A DNA stretch of 64,000 nucleotides from Akkermansiaceae bacterium (lineage in GTDB: Bacteria; Verrucomicrobiota; Verrucomicrobiia; Verrucomicrobiales; Akkermansiaceae): positions 1 to 64,000 of the forward strand of contig JACKPZ010000011.1 in assembly GCA_024233135.1 (NCBI GenBank). Direction: 5' to 3'. The notes beneath the pieces were generated by a model. It searched no databases and had not been told where the DNA came from. It saw nothing but the letters and a program-made list of their open reading frames with translations. Both the position numbers and the translations under genes were made by a program. This document shows positions 42,959 through 50,477 of this stretch, one piece after another (the first letter of the stretch is position 1; each line of letters opens with the position of its first letter).

Positions 42959-44845
42959 TTAGCTCCCTTCTTCCGCGGAAGAGGCTTCGCGTTCCAGCTT
43001 CTCGATCCATACCACGAGCATCGCCACGTCCGCCGGGGTGATCCCCGGTATGCGGGCGGCTTGGCCGAGGGTGGCCGGACGGATCTCGGAGAATCGAATC
43101 TGCGCTTCTTTTTTGAGGCCGCGGATGGTGGAGAAATCGAGGCCCGCGGGCACCCGGCGGTTTTCCTGACGAGCCATGCGATCGATCTGGGACTGCTGGC
43201 GATCCAGGTGGCCTTCGTATTTGAAACGTGTCTCGATGAGCGGCCAATGTTCCACGTGGAACTCCCGGCGCAGGTCATCCGGGAGATCCTGCCAACGGTT
43301 TTCGCCACGGCGGAACCAGTGATCGAGCTTCAGGCCGTCGTGGTTGGCGCTGCGCACGAAGGACTCCGCACGGTTGAGCGCCTGAAGCTTTTCCTCCACC
43401 CGCCGCACCCGCTCGCCGGACGCGAGGCCGAGATCCGCTGCTTTGGGGGTGAGCCGGAGGTCGGCATTGTCCTGGCGCAGCAGCAGCCGATACTCGGCAC
43501 GGCTGGTGAACATGCGGTAGGGCTCGGTGCACCCGCGGGTGACGAGGTCGTCCACCATCACTCCCAGGTAGGCTTCTTCGCGGCCCGGCACCCAATCCGG
43601 ACGGCCGAGAGCTTGAAGGGCTGCATTGGCGCCGGCGATAAGCCCCTGCCCGGCCGCTTCCTCGTACCCGGACGTTCCGTTGATCTGTCCGGCGAAGAAC
43701 AGTCCTCCCACCCGCTTTGTTTCCAAAGTCGGCCGGAGTTGCGTCGGCGGGCAATAATCATATTCGACCGCATAGCCCGGCCGCAGGATCTCGCACCGCT
43801 CCAACCCCGGGATCGATCGGAGAAACTCCAACTGCACCTCGTAGGGCAGCGAGGTGGAAACCCCGTTCACGTAGTATTCCAAGGTGTGGCGCCCCTCGGG
43901 CTCCAGAAACACCTGATGGCGTTCCTTTTCCGCAAAGCGGACCACTTTGTCCTCGATCGATGGGCAGTAGCGCGGGCCGACACCCTCGATGACTCCGCAA
44001 TACATCGGCGATTTGTCGAGGTTGCCGCGGATCACGTCGTGGGTGCGGGTATTGGTGTAGGTGATCCAGCAGGGCAATTGTTCCACGTGGAACGCGGAGT
44101 CGGCCCAAGGATTCAGCGTGAAAAGATCGTCCGGCTCCCGGTGAATCGTATCGGCGAGGAAGCTGAAATGCGGCACCGGCTCATCGCCATCCTGGCGCTC
44201 GCACTGGGAAAAATCGATCGACCGGGCGTTCAAACGGCAAGGGGTTCCGGTCTTGAAGCGCTCGACGGCAAAGCCAAGTCGCTTGAGGGATTCGGAAACA
44301 ACCGAGGTCGCATCCCCCATCCGGCCACCCTTTTCGTTGCGGAGGCCGACGTGCATGAGCCCGCCCATGAAAGTGCCCGCGCTCAGGATCACGGTCTTGC
44401 CGCGGATCTCCATGCCGAGTGAGGTGAACACGCCGGCGATCCGGTCGTTTTCGACATCCAAATCGGCCACGTTGCCTTGGTGCAGGTCGACACCCGGCAT
44501 CGCCTCCAGCTCGCGTTTGATCCGGAACTGGTAGGCCTTCTTGTCGCATTGGGCGCGGGGCGCGCGCACGGAAGGCCCCTTGGAGGCGTTCAGCAGCCGC
44601 CACTGGATGCCGGTGGCGTCGGTGTTGAGCCCCATGATTCCTCCGAGTGCATCGATCTCGCGGACCATATGACCTTTCGCCAATCCGCCAATCGCCGGGT
44701 TGCAGGACATCTGGCCAATGGTGTCCAGATTCTGCGTGAGCACGGCCACCTCACAGCCGAGCCGGGCGGCAGCCATCGCGGCCTCGACACCGGCGTGGCC
44801 GGCGCCAATCACGATCACATCGTAGGATTTCGGATAGCGGAACAT
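42959..44845 (-). CDS. mnmG: tRNA U34 carboxymethylaminomethyl synthase subunit MnmG (GidA)
   Basis: A 628-residue FAD enzyme that, with MnmE, modifies wobble U34 of several tRNAs. The FAD-binding GxGxxG is GAGHAGVEA (from residue 14), followed by QNLDTIGQMSCNPAIGGLAKGH (key Cys), GLNTDATGIQWRLLNASKGPSV, FKTGTPCRL, GQINGTSGYEEAAGQGLIAG and the C-terminal RIPGITPADVAMLVVW. A GTG six codons upstream is possible. The partner mnmE and the often-linked rsmG, parA and parB are not adjacent in this window. Two parS-like 16-mers are embedded in the gene, both encoding Phe-His-Val-Glu, and a third lies just upstream, suggesting this gene sits near the replication origin. Confidence 0.97.
   Translation of the reverse strand: MFRYPKSYDVIVIGAGHAGVEAAMAAARLGCEVAVLTQNLDTIGQMSCNPAIGGLAKGHMVREIDALGGIMGLNTDATGIQWRLLNASKGPSVRAPRAQCDKKAYQFRIKRELEAMPGVDLHQGNVADLDVENDRIAGVFTSLGMEIRGKTVILSAGTFMGGLMHVGLRNEKGGRMGDATSVVSESLKRLGFAVERFKTGTPCRLNARSIDFSQCERQDGDEPVPHFSFLADTIHREPDDLFTLNPWADSAFHVEQLPCWITYTNTRTHDVIRGNLDKSPMYCGVIEGVGPRYCPSIEDKVVRFAEKERHQVFLEPEGRHTLEYYVNGVSTSLPYEVQLEFLRSIPGLERCEILRPGYAVEYDYCPPTQLRPTLETKRVGGLFFAGQINGTSGYEEAAGQGLIAGANAALQALGRPDWVPGREEAYLGVMVDDLVTRGCTEPYRMFTSRAEYRLLLRQDNADLRLTPKAADLGLASGERVRRVEEKLQALNRAESFVRSANHDGLKLDHWFRRGENRWQDLPDDLRREFHVEHWPLIETRFKYEGHLDRQQSQIDRMARQENRRVPAGLDFSTIRGLKKEAQIRFSEIRPATLGQAARIPGITPADVAMLVVWIEKLEREASSAEEGS
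43248..43263. other. parS-like centromere site 1 (inside mnmG)
   Basis: TGTTCCACGTGGAACT. Matches the ParB-binding parS consensus (TGTTNCACGTGNAACA class; Pseudomonas parS sites use TGTTCCACGTGGAAC). It encodes part of the MnmG sequence EFHVEHW on the minus strand. Confidence 0.75.
44079..44094. other. parS-like centromere site 2 (inside mnmG)
   Basis: TGTTCCACGTGGAACG, 831 bp from site 1. It encodes AFHVEQL of MnmG on the minus strand, so the DNA motif coincides with a Phe-His-Val-Glu protein segment in both sites. Confidence 0.75.
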
Positions 44846-44904
44846 CTCGTCGGGGGCGCGCACGATAGCCGGGCACCCCCTCCGCTCAAGCTCGGAAATC
44901 CGGG

Positions 44905-44920
44905 CGTTCCACGTGGAACA
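44905..44920. other. parS-like centromere site 3 (between mnmG and cdd)
   Basis: CGTTCCACGTGGAACA (TGTTCCACGTGGAACG on the other strand), 826 bp from site 2, in the short gap between the mnmG start and the cdd stop. As it lies outside coding sequence, its conservation cannot be due to protein constraint. Confidence 0.8.
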
Positions 44921-44925
44921 ATCCG

Positions 44926-45318
44926 CTATTCAGCGCGGTTCAGGATCCCCGCCGCGGCCCGGGGCAGGAGGTCGCTGAGTTCAAACTCGATCGTTTGCAT
45001 CCGGTTCGCCAGAAACACCCGCTCGATCCCGAACTCAGCCATCACTTGGCGGCAAGCGCCGCACGGAGATACCGGGACGTCGGTATCTGCGACCACCGCG
45101 AGCATCGTCAGGTTTTTCATTCCCGCCGCAACCGCGGACCCGATGGCCACCCTCTCGGCACAAATCGTCAGTCCGTACGAGAGGTTTTCGACGTTGCAGC
45201 CGGTGAACACGCGGCCGTCACCAGTCAGCAAGGCGGCTCCCACCGCGAACTTTGAATATGGGGCGTAGGCATTCTCCCGTGCATCCCAAGCGGATTGGAT
45301 CAATGAGGCGATCTCCAT
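44926..45318 (-). CDS. cdd: Cytidine deaminase
   Basis: A 130-residue homotetrameric-type cytidine deaminase (cytidine to uridine, nucleoside salvage). Residues: SKFAVGAAL and GCNVENLSYGLTICAERVAI carry the substrate site and the zinc ligand C53 with catalytic E55 (CAE); SPCGACRQ gives zinc ligands C86 and C89. The ATG at 45318 is preceded by GGGGA and is preferred over a longer upstream frame. Length is typical. It lies in the same orientation as mnmG, separated by a parS-like site. Confidence 0.95.
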   Translation of the reverse strand: MEIASLIQSAWDARENAYAPYSKFAVGAALLTGDGRVFTGCNVENLSYGLTICAERVAIGSAVAAGMKNLTMLAVVADTDVPVSPCGACRQVMAEFGIERVFLANRMQTIEFELSDLLPRAAAGILNRAE

Positions 45319-45425
45319 TCCCCATCGATACGGTGCGGGATCGGCGGCGGGAATCTCAAAAAACACGCAGCGAAGCGGAATTTTCGCCTAGCTTGGCGGG
45401 GGGAATTCACGAATGCTCCGGCCCC

Positions 45426-46001
45426 ATGAAACGCTTTTTTCCCGTCGCCCTGCTGATCGGTCTGCTGGTCGCCTTCCGCCTGATCGGCCTCGCCATGCCG
45501 GACACGATTCCGATGAATTTCCAACCGCTCGCCGCGATCTTCTTCTGCGGGGCTCTCATCGCCACCGGCTGGAGAGGTTTCCTGATCCCCCTGGCAGCGT
45601 GGGTTCTTTCCTATCCACCCTCCCAATCACTGGGTGAACCAGCCGTGTTCGTGACGACCTTGGGGGCCTTCGGATTGGTCTTTCTGATGGGTTCGCGTTT
45701 CGTGAAAGCTGGCGTTTCCACCCTGCTCCTCGGTTCGCTGGCCTCGGCCCTTCTTTTCCACACCCTCACCGGCGGCGCCGCTTGGATGTTCGGCGGACTC
45801 TATCCGAAAACCGTGGAAGGACTCTGGCAGTCCCTGTGGTCCGGGCCGGCCGGTGCTTCCATCCCGTCCTGGGCCTTTCTGCGGAACATGGCTGTGGCGA
45901 ACCTGCTTTTCACGGCGATCTTCGTGCTGGCGCGCTTCAAATGGACGGTTCCGAACGCAGTGCTTGCGCAACCGCGTCCAGCCATGGCGAAATCCCGCTG
46001 A
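45426..46001 (+). CDS. DUF6580-like inner-membrane protein
   Basis: A 191-residue protein with five to six membrane helices: VALLIGLLVAFRLIGLAM, NFQPLAAIFFCGALI, FLIPLAAWVLSYPPS, VFVTTLGAFGLVFLMGSRF, LLLGSLASALLFHTLTGGAAWMF and LRNMAVANLLFTAIFVLARF. The NFQPLAAIFFCGA and FHTLTGGAAWMFGGLYPKT segments resemble the DUF6580 family, some of whose members sit by vitamin or cofactor uptake genes. Role here unknown. It is divergent from cdd and upstream of the pyruvate dehydrogenase genes. Confidence 0.75.
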   Translation: MKRFFPVALLIGLLVAFRLIGLAMPDTIPMNFQPLAAIFFCGALIATGWRGFLIPLAAWVLSYPPSQSLGEPAVFVTTLGAFGLVFLMGSRFVKAGVSTLLLGSLASALLFHTLTGGAAWMFGGLYPKTVEGLWQSLWSGPAGASIPSWAFLRNMAVANLLFTAIFVLARFKWTVPNAVLAQPRPAMAKSR

Positions 46002-46048
46002 GCCCGGCGGCGTGCGTCGGGACGGGACCCCTCTCCATGTAACCGCCC

Positions 46049-47122
46049 ATGACCAGCGCCAGCACTCCTACGCTCGATTTCTCCCAGTCGCCCATCAACC
46101 AGACCCTGACTCCGGACCGGAAGATTGAACTCTTCTCGCAGATGGTCCGGATCCGGCGCTTCGAGCAAGCGGCGCTGAAATACTACCAAGCCGGCAAGAT
46201 CGGCGGGTTCCTGCATCTCTACATCGGCCAGGAGGCCGTCGCCGTCGGTACGATTTCCCTCGGTGGTCCGGACGACCATTTCATCACCGCCTACCGCGAC
46301 CACGGTCACGCGCTCGCGGTTGGCATGGGGATGAACCAGTGTATGGCCGAGATGTACGGCAAGCAGACCGGTTGCTCGAAAGGCAAGGGTGGATCGATGC
46401 ACTTCTTCGCGCCCGACAAGAACTTCTGGGGCGGCCACGGCATCGTCGCCGGCCAGACGCCGCTCGGCCTCGGCCTCGCGTATGGCATCAAGTATCTGGA
46501 AAAACAAGGCTGCTGCCTCTGCTACCTTGGCGACGGCGCCGTCAACCAGGGTGCCTTCCACGAATCCCTCAACCTCGCCGGCCTGTTCGAAATCCCGGTG
46601 GTCTACGTGATCGAGAACAACGGCTACTCGATGGGAACCTCCCAGGAGCGCTCCTCCTCCTTCGGCCACTGCCTCGCACAACGCGCCGAAGCCTACGGCA
46701 TGCCGTGGGACGTCATCGACGGATCCGACATCTACGAGGTCCGCTCCAAGACCCACATCGCCATGGAGCGCGCCCGCAAGGAGTCGAAACCCACCCTCCT
46801 CGAAATCGATACCTACCGCTACTACGGTCATAGTATCGCCGACGCGAACCACAAGAAATACCGCACCCCGGAGGAAATCGAGCACTACAAGAAGAACCAC
46901 GATCCGATCTCGGTGTTCCAGCGCAAGCTCATCGCCGAAGGCGTGATGACCGAGGAACAAGCCACCGAGATCAACACCAGGGCCCGCGACGAAGCGGCCG
47001 CCGCGGTGAAGTTCGCCGAGGAATCGCCCGCGCCGACCATCGCCGACATCAGCACCGACGTCTATTGGGAGAGCGACAACCAAACTCCGGCATCGCAACA
47101 AGGACGCCACTTCTTCGATTGA
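46049..47122 (+). CDS. pdhA: Pyruvate dehydrogenase E1 alpha subunit
   Basis: A 357-residue alpha subunit of the thiamine-diphosphate-dependent E1. Motifs: QMVRIRRFEQAALKYYQAGKIGGFLHLYIGQEAVAVG, the cofactor loop GDGAVNQGAFHESLNLAGL with IPVVYVIENNGYSMGT, and the phosphorylation-loop region RYYGHSIADANHKKYRTPEEI. It converts pyruvate to the hydroxyethyl-ThDP intermediate with PdhB. It is followed after 51 bp by pdhB. The E2 gene is about 2.3 kb further on; no E3 (lipoamide dehydrogenase) gene is in the window. Confidence 0.96.
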   Translation: MTSASTPTLDFSQSPINQTLTPDRKIELFSQMVRIRRFEQAALKYYQAGKIGGFLHLYIGQEAVAVGTISLGGPDDHFITAYRDHGHALAVGMGMNQCMAEMYGKQTGCSKGKGGSMHFFAPDKNFWGGHGIVAGQTPLGLGLAYGIKYLEKQGCCLCYLGDGAVNQGAFHESLNLAGLFEIPVVYVIENNGYSMGTSQERSSSFGHCLAQRAEAYGMPWDVIDGSDIYEVRSKTHIAMERARKESKPTLLEIDTYRYYGHSIADANHKKYRTPEEIEHYKKNHDPISVFQRKLIAEGVMTEEQATEINTRARDEAAAAVKFAEESPAPTIADISTDVYWESDNQTPASQQGRHFFD

Positions 47123-47173
47123 TCCCCGACGGACCCCACGGATCCCCAACCCCTTTCCCAATCTCCGCATTTC

Positions 47174-48160
47174 ATGTCACGCACCCTCACCTACCGTGAA
47201 GCCCTCCGCGAAGGCCTCGACGAGGAACTCGCCCGCGATCCGAACGTCGTCCTGATGGGCGAGGAGGTCGCCCAATACAACGGCGCCTACAAGGTCACCG
47301 AAGGCCTATGGAAAAAATGGGGCGACAAACGCGTCGTCGACACACCGATCTCCGAAGCCGGTTTCATCGGCATGGGCATCGGTGCCTCGATGCTCGGCGT
47401 CCGCCCGGTCATGGAGCTGATGTTCTGGTCGTTCCACTCCGTCGCGTTCGACCAACTCGTCAACAACGCCGCCTGCGTCCGTTACATGTCCGGCGGTCTC
47501 TGCCACTGCCCGATTGTCGTCCGGGGTCCTGCCAACGGCGGCACCAACGTCGGGGCCACCCACTCCCACATTCCCGAGGGACTCTTCGCCGCCTTCCCGG
47601 GCCTCAAGGTGTGCGCGCCCGCCACACCGGCGGACGCCAAGGGCCTGATCAAGGCCGCCATCCGCGACAACGATCCGGTCTACGTGATGGAAAACACCCT
47701 GCTCTACGGCAACAGCGGAGAGGTTCCCGATCCCGCCGATGGCGACTTCGTCGTGCCGCTCGGCCTCGCCGATGTGAAACGCGAAGGGAGCGATCTCTCG
47801 ATCATCGCCCACGGCCGCTCCGTCATCCATGCCCTCGCCGCCGCCGAGACGCTTCAGGAGGAACACAAGATCTCCGTCGAGGTCGTCGACCTGCGCTCCA
47901 TCCGACCCTTGGACCAGGAAACCATCCTCAAGTCGGTCAAAAAAACCAACCGGGTGGTATTGGTTGATGAGTCGAAACCTTTTGGTGGTGTTTCCGCGAT
48001 GGTTTCCCACCTGATCCAGGAACAGGCCTTCGACTACCTCGACGCGCCGATCCAGCGCGTATGCTCGATCGACGCACCGGCGATCTACTCGCCCCACATC
48101 GAGCCCGAGCAACTTCCGAACCCTCGCCGGATCATCGAAAAGGTGCTCTCGATGGGCTGA
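47174..48160 (+). CDS. pdhB: Pyruvate dehydrogenase E1 beta subunit
   Basis: A 328-residue beta subunit: LTYREALREGLDEELARDPNVVLMGEEVAQYNGAYKVTEGLWKKWG, DTPISEAGFIGMGIGASMLGVRPVMELM, and the C-terminal half with GRSVIHALAAAETL, RSIRPLDQETILKSVKKTNR and RVCSIDAPAIYSPHIE. It forms the E1 heterotetramer with PdhA. A run of ten bases rich in A (TCAAAAAAACC) at about 47937 is in the gene but does not break the frame. The next gene begins 14 bp after the stop. Confidence 0.96.
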   Translation: MSRTLTYREALREGLDEELARDPNVVLMGEEVAQYNGAYKVTEGLWKKWGDKRVVDTPISEAGFIGMGIGASMLGVRPVMELMFWSFHSVAFDQLVNNAACVRYMSGGLCHCPIVVRGPANGGTNVGATHSHIPEGLFAAFPGLKVCAPATPADAKGLIKAAIRDNDPVYVMENTLLYGNSGEVPDPADGDFVVPLGLADVKREGSDLSIIAHGRSVIHALAAAETLQEEHKISVEVVDLRSIRPLDQETILKSVKKTNRVVLVDESKPFGGVSAMVSHLIQEQAFDYLDAPIQRVCSIDAPAIYSPHIEPEQLPNPRRIIEKVLSMG

Positions 48161-48174
48161 ACGGAGCCCGTGCC

Positions 48175-48834
48175 ATGGCCCTTGGCGACAGCGGTTTTGA
48201 CACCGTTCCATCGCATCTCCCCGCGGATCTGTTGGATCGGCTGCGGATCAGCGCTGTTTTCAGGGAAGGCCGGGCGGGATTTCGTTGTCTGCTCGACGAC
48301 CCCCGGGTCCGCGAGATGGCCATACGAATCCGTGACTCATTGGCATCCAGAGGGTTGATTGCGATTGAGTCGGTTGCGATCCAAGCCATCGCCTTTGATA
48401 AAACCGCGGCTACGAACTGGAAAGTCGCATGGCATCAGGACCTGCTGTTTCCATTCGCGAAGCAGGTGCGTTCCGCAGGCTATTCCCGTTCGAGCGAAAA
48501 AGACGGAGTCGCGTTCGCTTGTCCTCCGGTCAAAACGCTCGAATCCCTTACCGCCGTCCGGCTTTCTCTCGATGATTGCGGTCCGGACAACGGGCCGCTG
48601 CGTGTTTCGCCCGGCACTCATCGTGAAGGAGTGATTCCCGGAGACCGGATCCGGGACCGCGTCGCTGCTTCCGGAGAGGTTGTCTGCACCCATCGCACAG
48701 GCGATCTGGTTCTGATGAAACCCCTGTTGCTGCACGCCTCTTCCCAAGCGTCCGCCCCGGAGCATCGGCGGGTCCTGCATTTCGTCTATCACTCCGGCCC
48801 GAAACCCGCGGAACCGTGGCACCGCGAAGTTTGA
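48175..48834 (+). CDS. Phytanoyl-CoA dioxygenase (PhyH)-family oxygenase
   Basis: A 219-residue Fe(II)/2-oxoglutarate dioxygenase. The facial triad is H87-x-D89 (AWHQDL) and H187 (LLLHASSQ), and the 2-oxoglutarate-binding Arg is R198/R199 (EHRRVLHFVY). Its substrate is unknown; family members hydroxylate lipids or secondary metabolites. The gene starts 14 bp after pdhB and may be co-transcribed, though its function is not obviously linked to pyruvate dehydrogenase. Confidence 0.85.
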   Translation: MALGDSGFDTVPSHLPADLLDRLRISAVFREGRAGFRCLLDDPRVREMAIRIRDSLASRGLIAIESVAIQAIAFDKTAATNWKVAWHQDLLFPFAKQVRSAGYSRSSEKDGVAFACPPVKTLESLTAVRLSLDDCGPDNGPLRVSPGTHREGVIPGDRIRDRVAASGEVVCTHRTGDLVLMKPLLLHASSQASAPEHRRVLHFVYHSGPKPAEPWHREV

Positions 48835-48851
48835 TCCCCAGAAAAGCAGAA

Positions 48852-48885
48852 CCGGCCCGCGGAGGCGATCTGCCCCGCGGACCGG
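48852..48885 (-). terminator. Terminator for the pseudopilin gene
   Basis: On the minus strand an 11-bp stem (CCGGTCCGCGG / CCGCGGGCCGG, one G-U pair) is followed by TTCTGCTTTT. It lies just past the pseudopilin stop. Confidence 0.6.
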
Positions 48886-48904
48886 CTGCCGAATCGACTT
48901 CACT

Positions 48905-49558
48905 TCAGCGCGCGGCGCTCAGAGTCGATGGATGATTGAACCACTTTGAATCCGCTTTGAAATCGGCCCCGGCATTGAGAATGACGCCGGTGCCGTCGAG
49001 CATCAGCGCCGCAACCCGTCCGCCGTAGCGTTCGGGATCGGGCAAGGCTCCTCCGGGTTCGACAATTCCATAGCCATTCTCGCGCGAACCGTCGACGAGC
49101 ACGAGGATCCGGCTCGGACGGGCGAATTCGGAAACCCTCCGCTGGCCGGTGTCTCCGACGTCGTCCGCATTGACACTCCGACCCACCACGACCGCGTTCC
49201 AGCCGTACGAAATTGTCGCATCGAGCCGGTCGCGATCGAATTCGTTGTGTGCCGGGCTCTTGAACAACGGCTCGGGATCGTTTTCCGCATCGGCCGCGAT
49301 TTGTTTCCACCAGTAGTCCTCGCCATCCTGCCAGACCGGCAGGCGATCCCCATGTTCCTGAGCGTGTGACAGCACCAGGGTGCCGAGATCACGGACTTTC
49401 GACACGCTGGTGCTGAGACGCGCGGTGACTACGGCACGATTGCCAAGTGACAAGGCGACGCCCGCAAGCACCGCCAGAATCGCGACGGTGACCAATAGTT
49501 CGACCAAGGTAAATCCCCGGGGGCACACGCCCGATGGTCGTATCATTTTCGTTTTCAT
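48905..49558 (-). CDS. Type II secretion/type IV pilus-like pseudopilin
   Basis: A 217-residue protein with a class III prepilin leader: CPRGFTLVELLVTVAILAVLAG, with cleavage after Gly and Phe+1 and Glu+5. The rest has the H-domain/G-domain layout typical of verrucomicrobial and planctomycete secretion pseudopilins (YGWNAVVVGRSVNADDVGDTG; RILVLVDGSRENGYG). It is probably processed by a prepilin peptidase encoded elsewhere. Many such genes occur per verrucomicrobial genome, usually singly as here. No pilus or secretion genes flank it. Confidence 0.9.
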   Translation of the reverse strand: MKTKMIRPSGVCPRGFTLVELLVTVAILAVLAGVALSLGNRAVVTARLSTSVSKVRDLGTLVLSHAQEHGDRLPVWQDGEDYWWKQIAADAENDPEPLFKSPAHNEFDRDRLDATISYGWNAVVVGRSVNADDVGDTGQRRVSEFARPSRILVLVDGSRENGYGIVEPGGALPDPERYGGRVAALMLDGTGVILNAGADFKADSKWFNHPSTLSAAR

Positions 49559-49828
49559 TTCGTTCTTGGAAAATGAGGAACCGGCCGAAAGACCCTACCC
49601 AGGATCTTGCAGGCGATTCCCCCGTGGGACCACCCCACGGCCCGGACGGAGCATCGAGATGACCACCCGGCTCCCGGAGATCGTTCGGAGTCATGAATCA
49701 TTTCCATCCGGGAGACGCGTCCCCTCCACCCGCTTTCATCGCGGTAACGTCCAAAACGATGGACAAGGAGGATCGCCGCAACCGGTCTTTTTCATTGCCA
49801 AGAACTACCCGCGCTCTAGCATCTTCCC
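49559..49828. other. 270-bp gene-free region with a hairpin
   Basis: This divergent gap between the pseudopilin gene (minus) and the small lipoprotein genes (plus) has a 7-bp GC-rich hairpin (CCGTGGG-ACCAC-CCCACGG, 49622-49640). No known riboswitch class is recognised. Part could be the 5' untranslated region of the pseudopilin transcript. Confidence 0.4.
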
Positions 49829-49903
49829 ATGATCCGACGTCTCATCGTGGCCGCTGCCGCGCTGGCCACCCTGGCCCTCAGCTCCTGCTGCTGCCTGTTC
49901 TGA
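49829..49903 (+). CDS. Tiny lipoprotein (24 residues)
   Basis: MIRRLIVAAAALATLALSSC, then CCLF. A basic start and hydrophobic stretch end in the lipobox LSSC, giving a mature lipopeptide of only five residues beginning with three Cys. It is too short for usual gene calling. No Shine-Dalgarno is seen, but neighbours also lack one. The next gene, 32 bp on, is a second small lipoprotein with Cys pairs, so the two may form an operon. Confidence 0.5.
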   Translation: MIRRLIVAAAALATLALSSCCCLF

Positions 49904-49935
49904 ACTCCCTCACCGCAACCATCCCACCAAGAAAC

Positions 49936-50337
49936 ATGAAAAACCTCGCCTTGCTCCTGTCTGTGGCCCTGCTTTCGCTCGGCTTCTCGTCCTGCTGCTC
50001 GATGTTCGGCCTTACTTCCCAGAATGCCGGTTACCGCACGGTAACCAAGAAGGTGAAGACCTGCCAATACGACATCGTCACGGAAGAAGTCTACACCGGC
50101 GACGCCAAAGGCGGCAAAGGCGGCATGACCGAGGTGATCGAGAAGAAAGTGCCCCGTTACAAGACGGTGACCAAGAAAGTCCGCGTCGGTTGCGGCCCCT
50201 GCGTCCGCTACTACTGCCCGAAAAAGGATTGCTGCGGCACGACCTCCGAATCGACGATGAAGATGGCCACCGCCCAACCGGCCGTCGGCAGCCCGCACAT
50301 CGGCCTGATCCCGACGATGAAACCCCTCGCTCCCTGA
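49936..50337 (+). CDS. Small Cys-rich lipoprotein with repeated motif
   Basis: A 133-residue protein with signal MKNLALLLSVALLSLGFSSC and probable lipid Cys C20. It contains two copies of the motif Y-[RK]-TVTKKV-[KR] (YRTVTKKVKTC and YKTVTKKVRVGC), each followed by Cys residues; the second leads into CGPCVRYYCPKKDCCG. This suggests a disulfide- or metal-stabilised cell-envelope protein. Family unknown. A strong terminator follows. Confidence 0.75.
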   Translation: MKNLALLLSVALLSLGFSSCCSMFGLTSQNAGYRTVTKKVKTCQYDIVTEEVYTGDAKGGKGGMTEVIEKKVPRYKTVTKKVRVGCGPCVRYYCPKKDCCGTTSESTMKMATAQPAVGSPHIGLIPTMKPLAP

Positions 50338-50362
50338 GCCGGGCGGACATCCCGATTTTCCA

Positions 50363-50397
50363 AGCGCGGCGGAGTTCATTCTCCCCGCGCTTTTTTT
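50363..50397 (+). terminator. Rho-independent terminator
   Basis: A GC-rich stem (AGCGCGGCGGAG / CTCCCCGCGCT with one bulged base, 6-nt loop) followed by seven T. It ends transcription of the small lipoprotein genes, so pdhC, which starts 81 bp later, needs its own promoter. Confidence 0.85.
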
Positions 50398-50477
50398 GTC
50401 CACCCCAGCCACCCGTCCGGGAAAAGTCTGGCATTCGACCCGGCATCCCCCATTCTTCCGCCATCCCTTTCTCTACC

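Noticed and set aside
49559..49694. Possible small minus-strand gene (frame starting at 49694) or riboswitch before the pseudopilin gene
   Set aside because: The frame overlaps the pseudopilin gene in another phase and has no support; the hairpin matches no riboswitch class I know.
50032..50049. GGTTACC-GCAC-GGTAACC palindrome inside the Cys-rich lipoprotein gene
   Set aside because: Half-sites are in the opposite order to the GTAAC-type operator motif and it is fully coding (GYRTVT), so it is probably chance.
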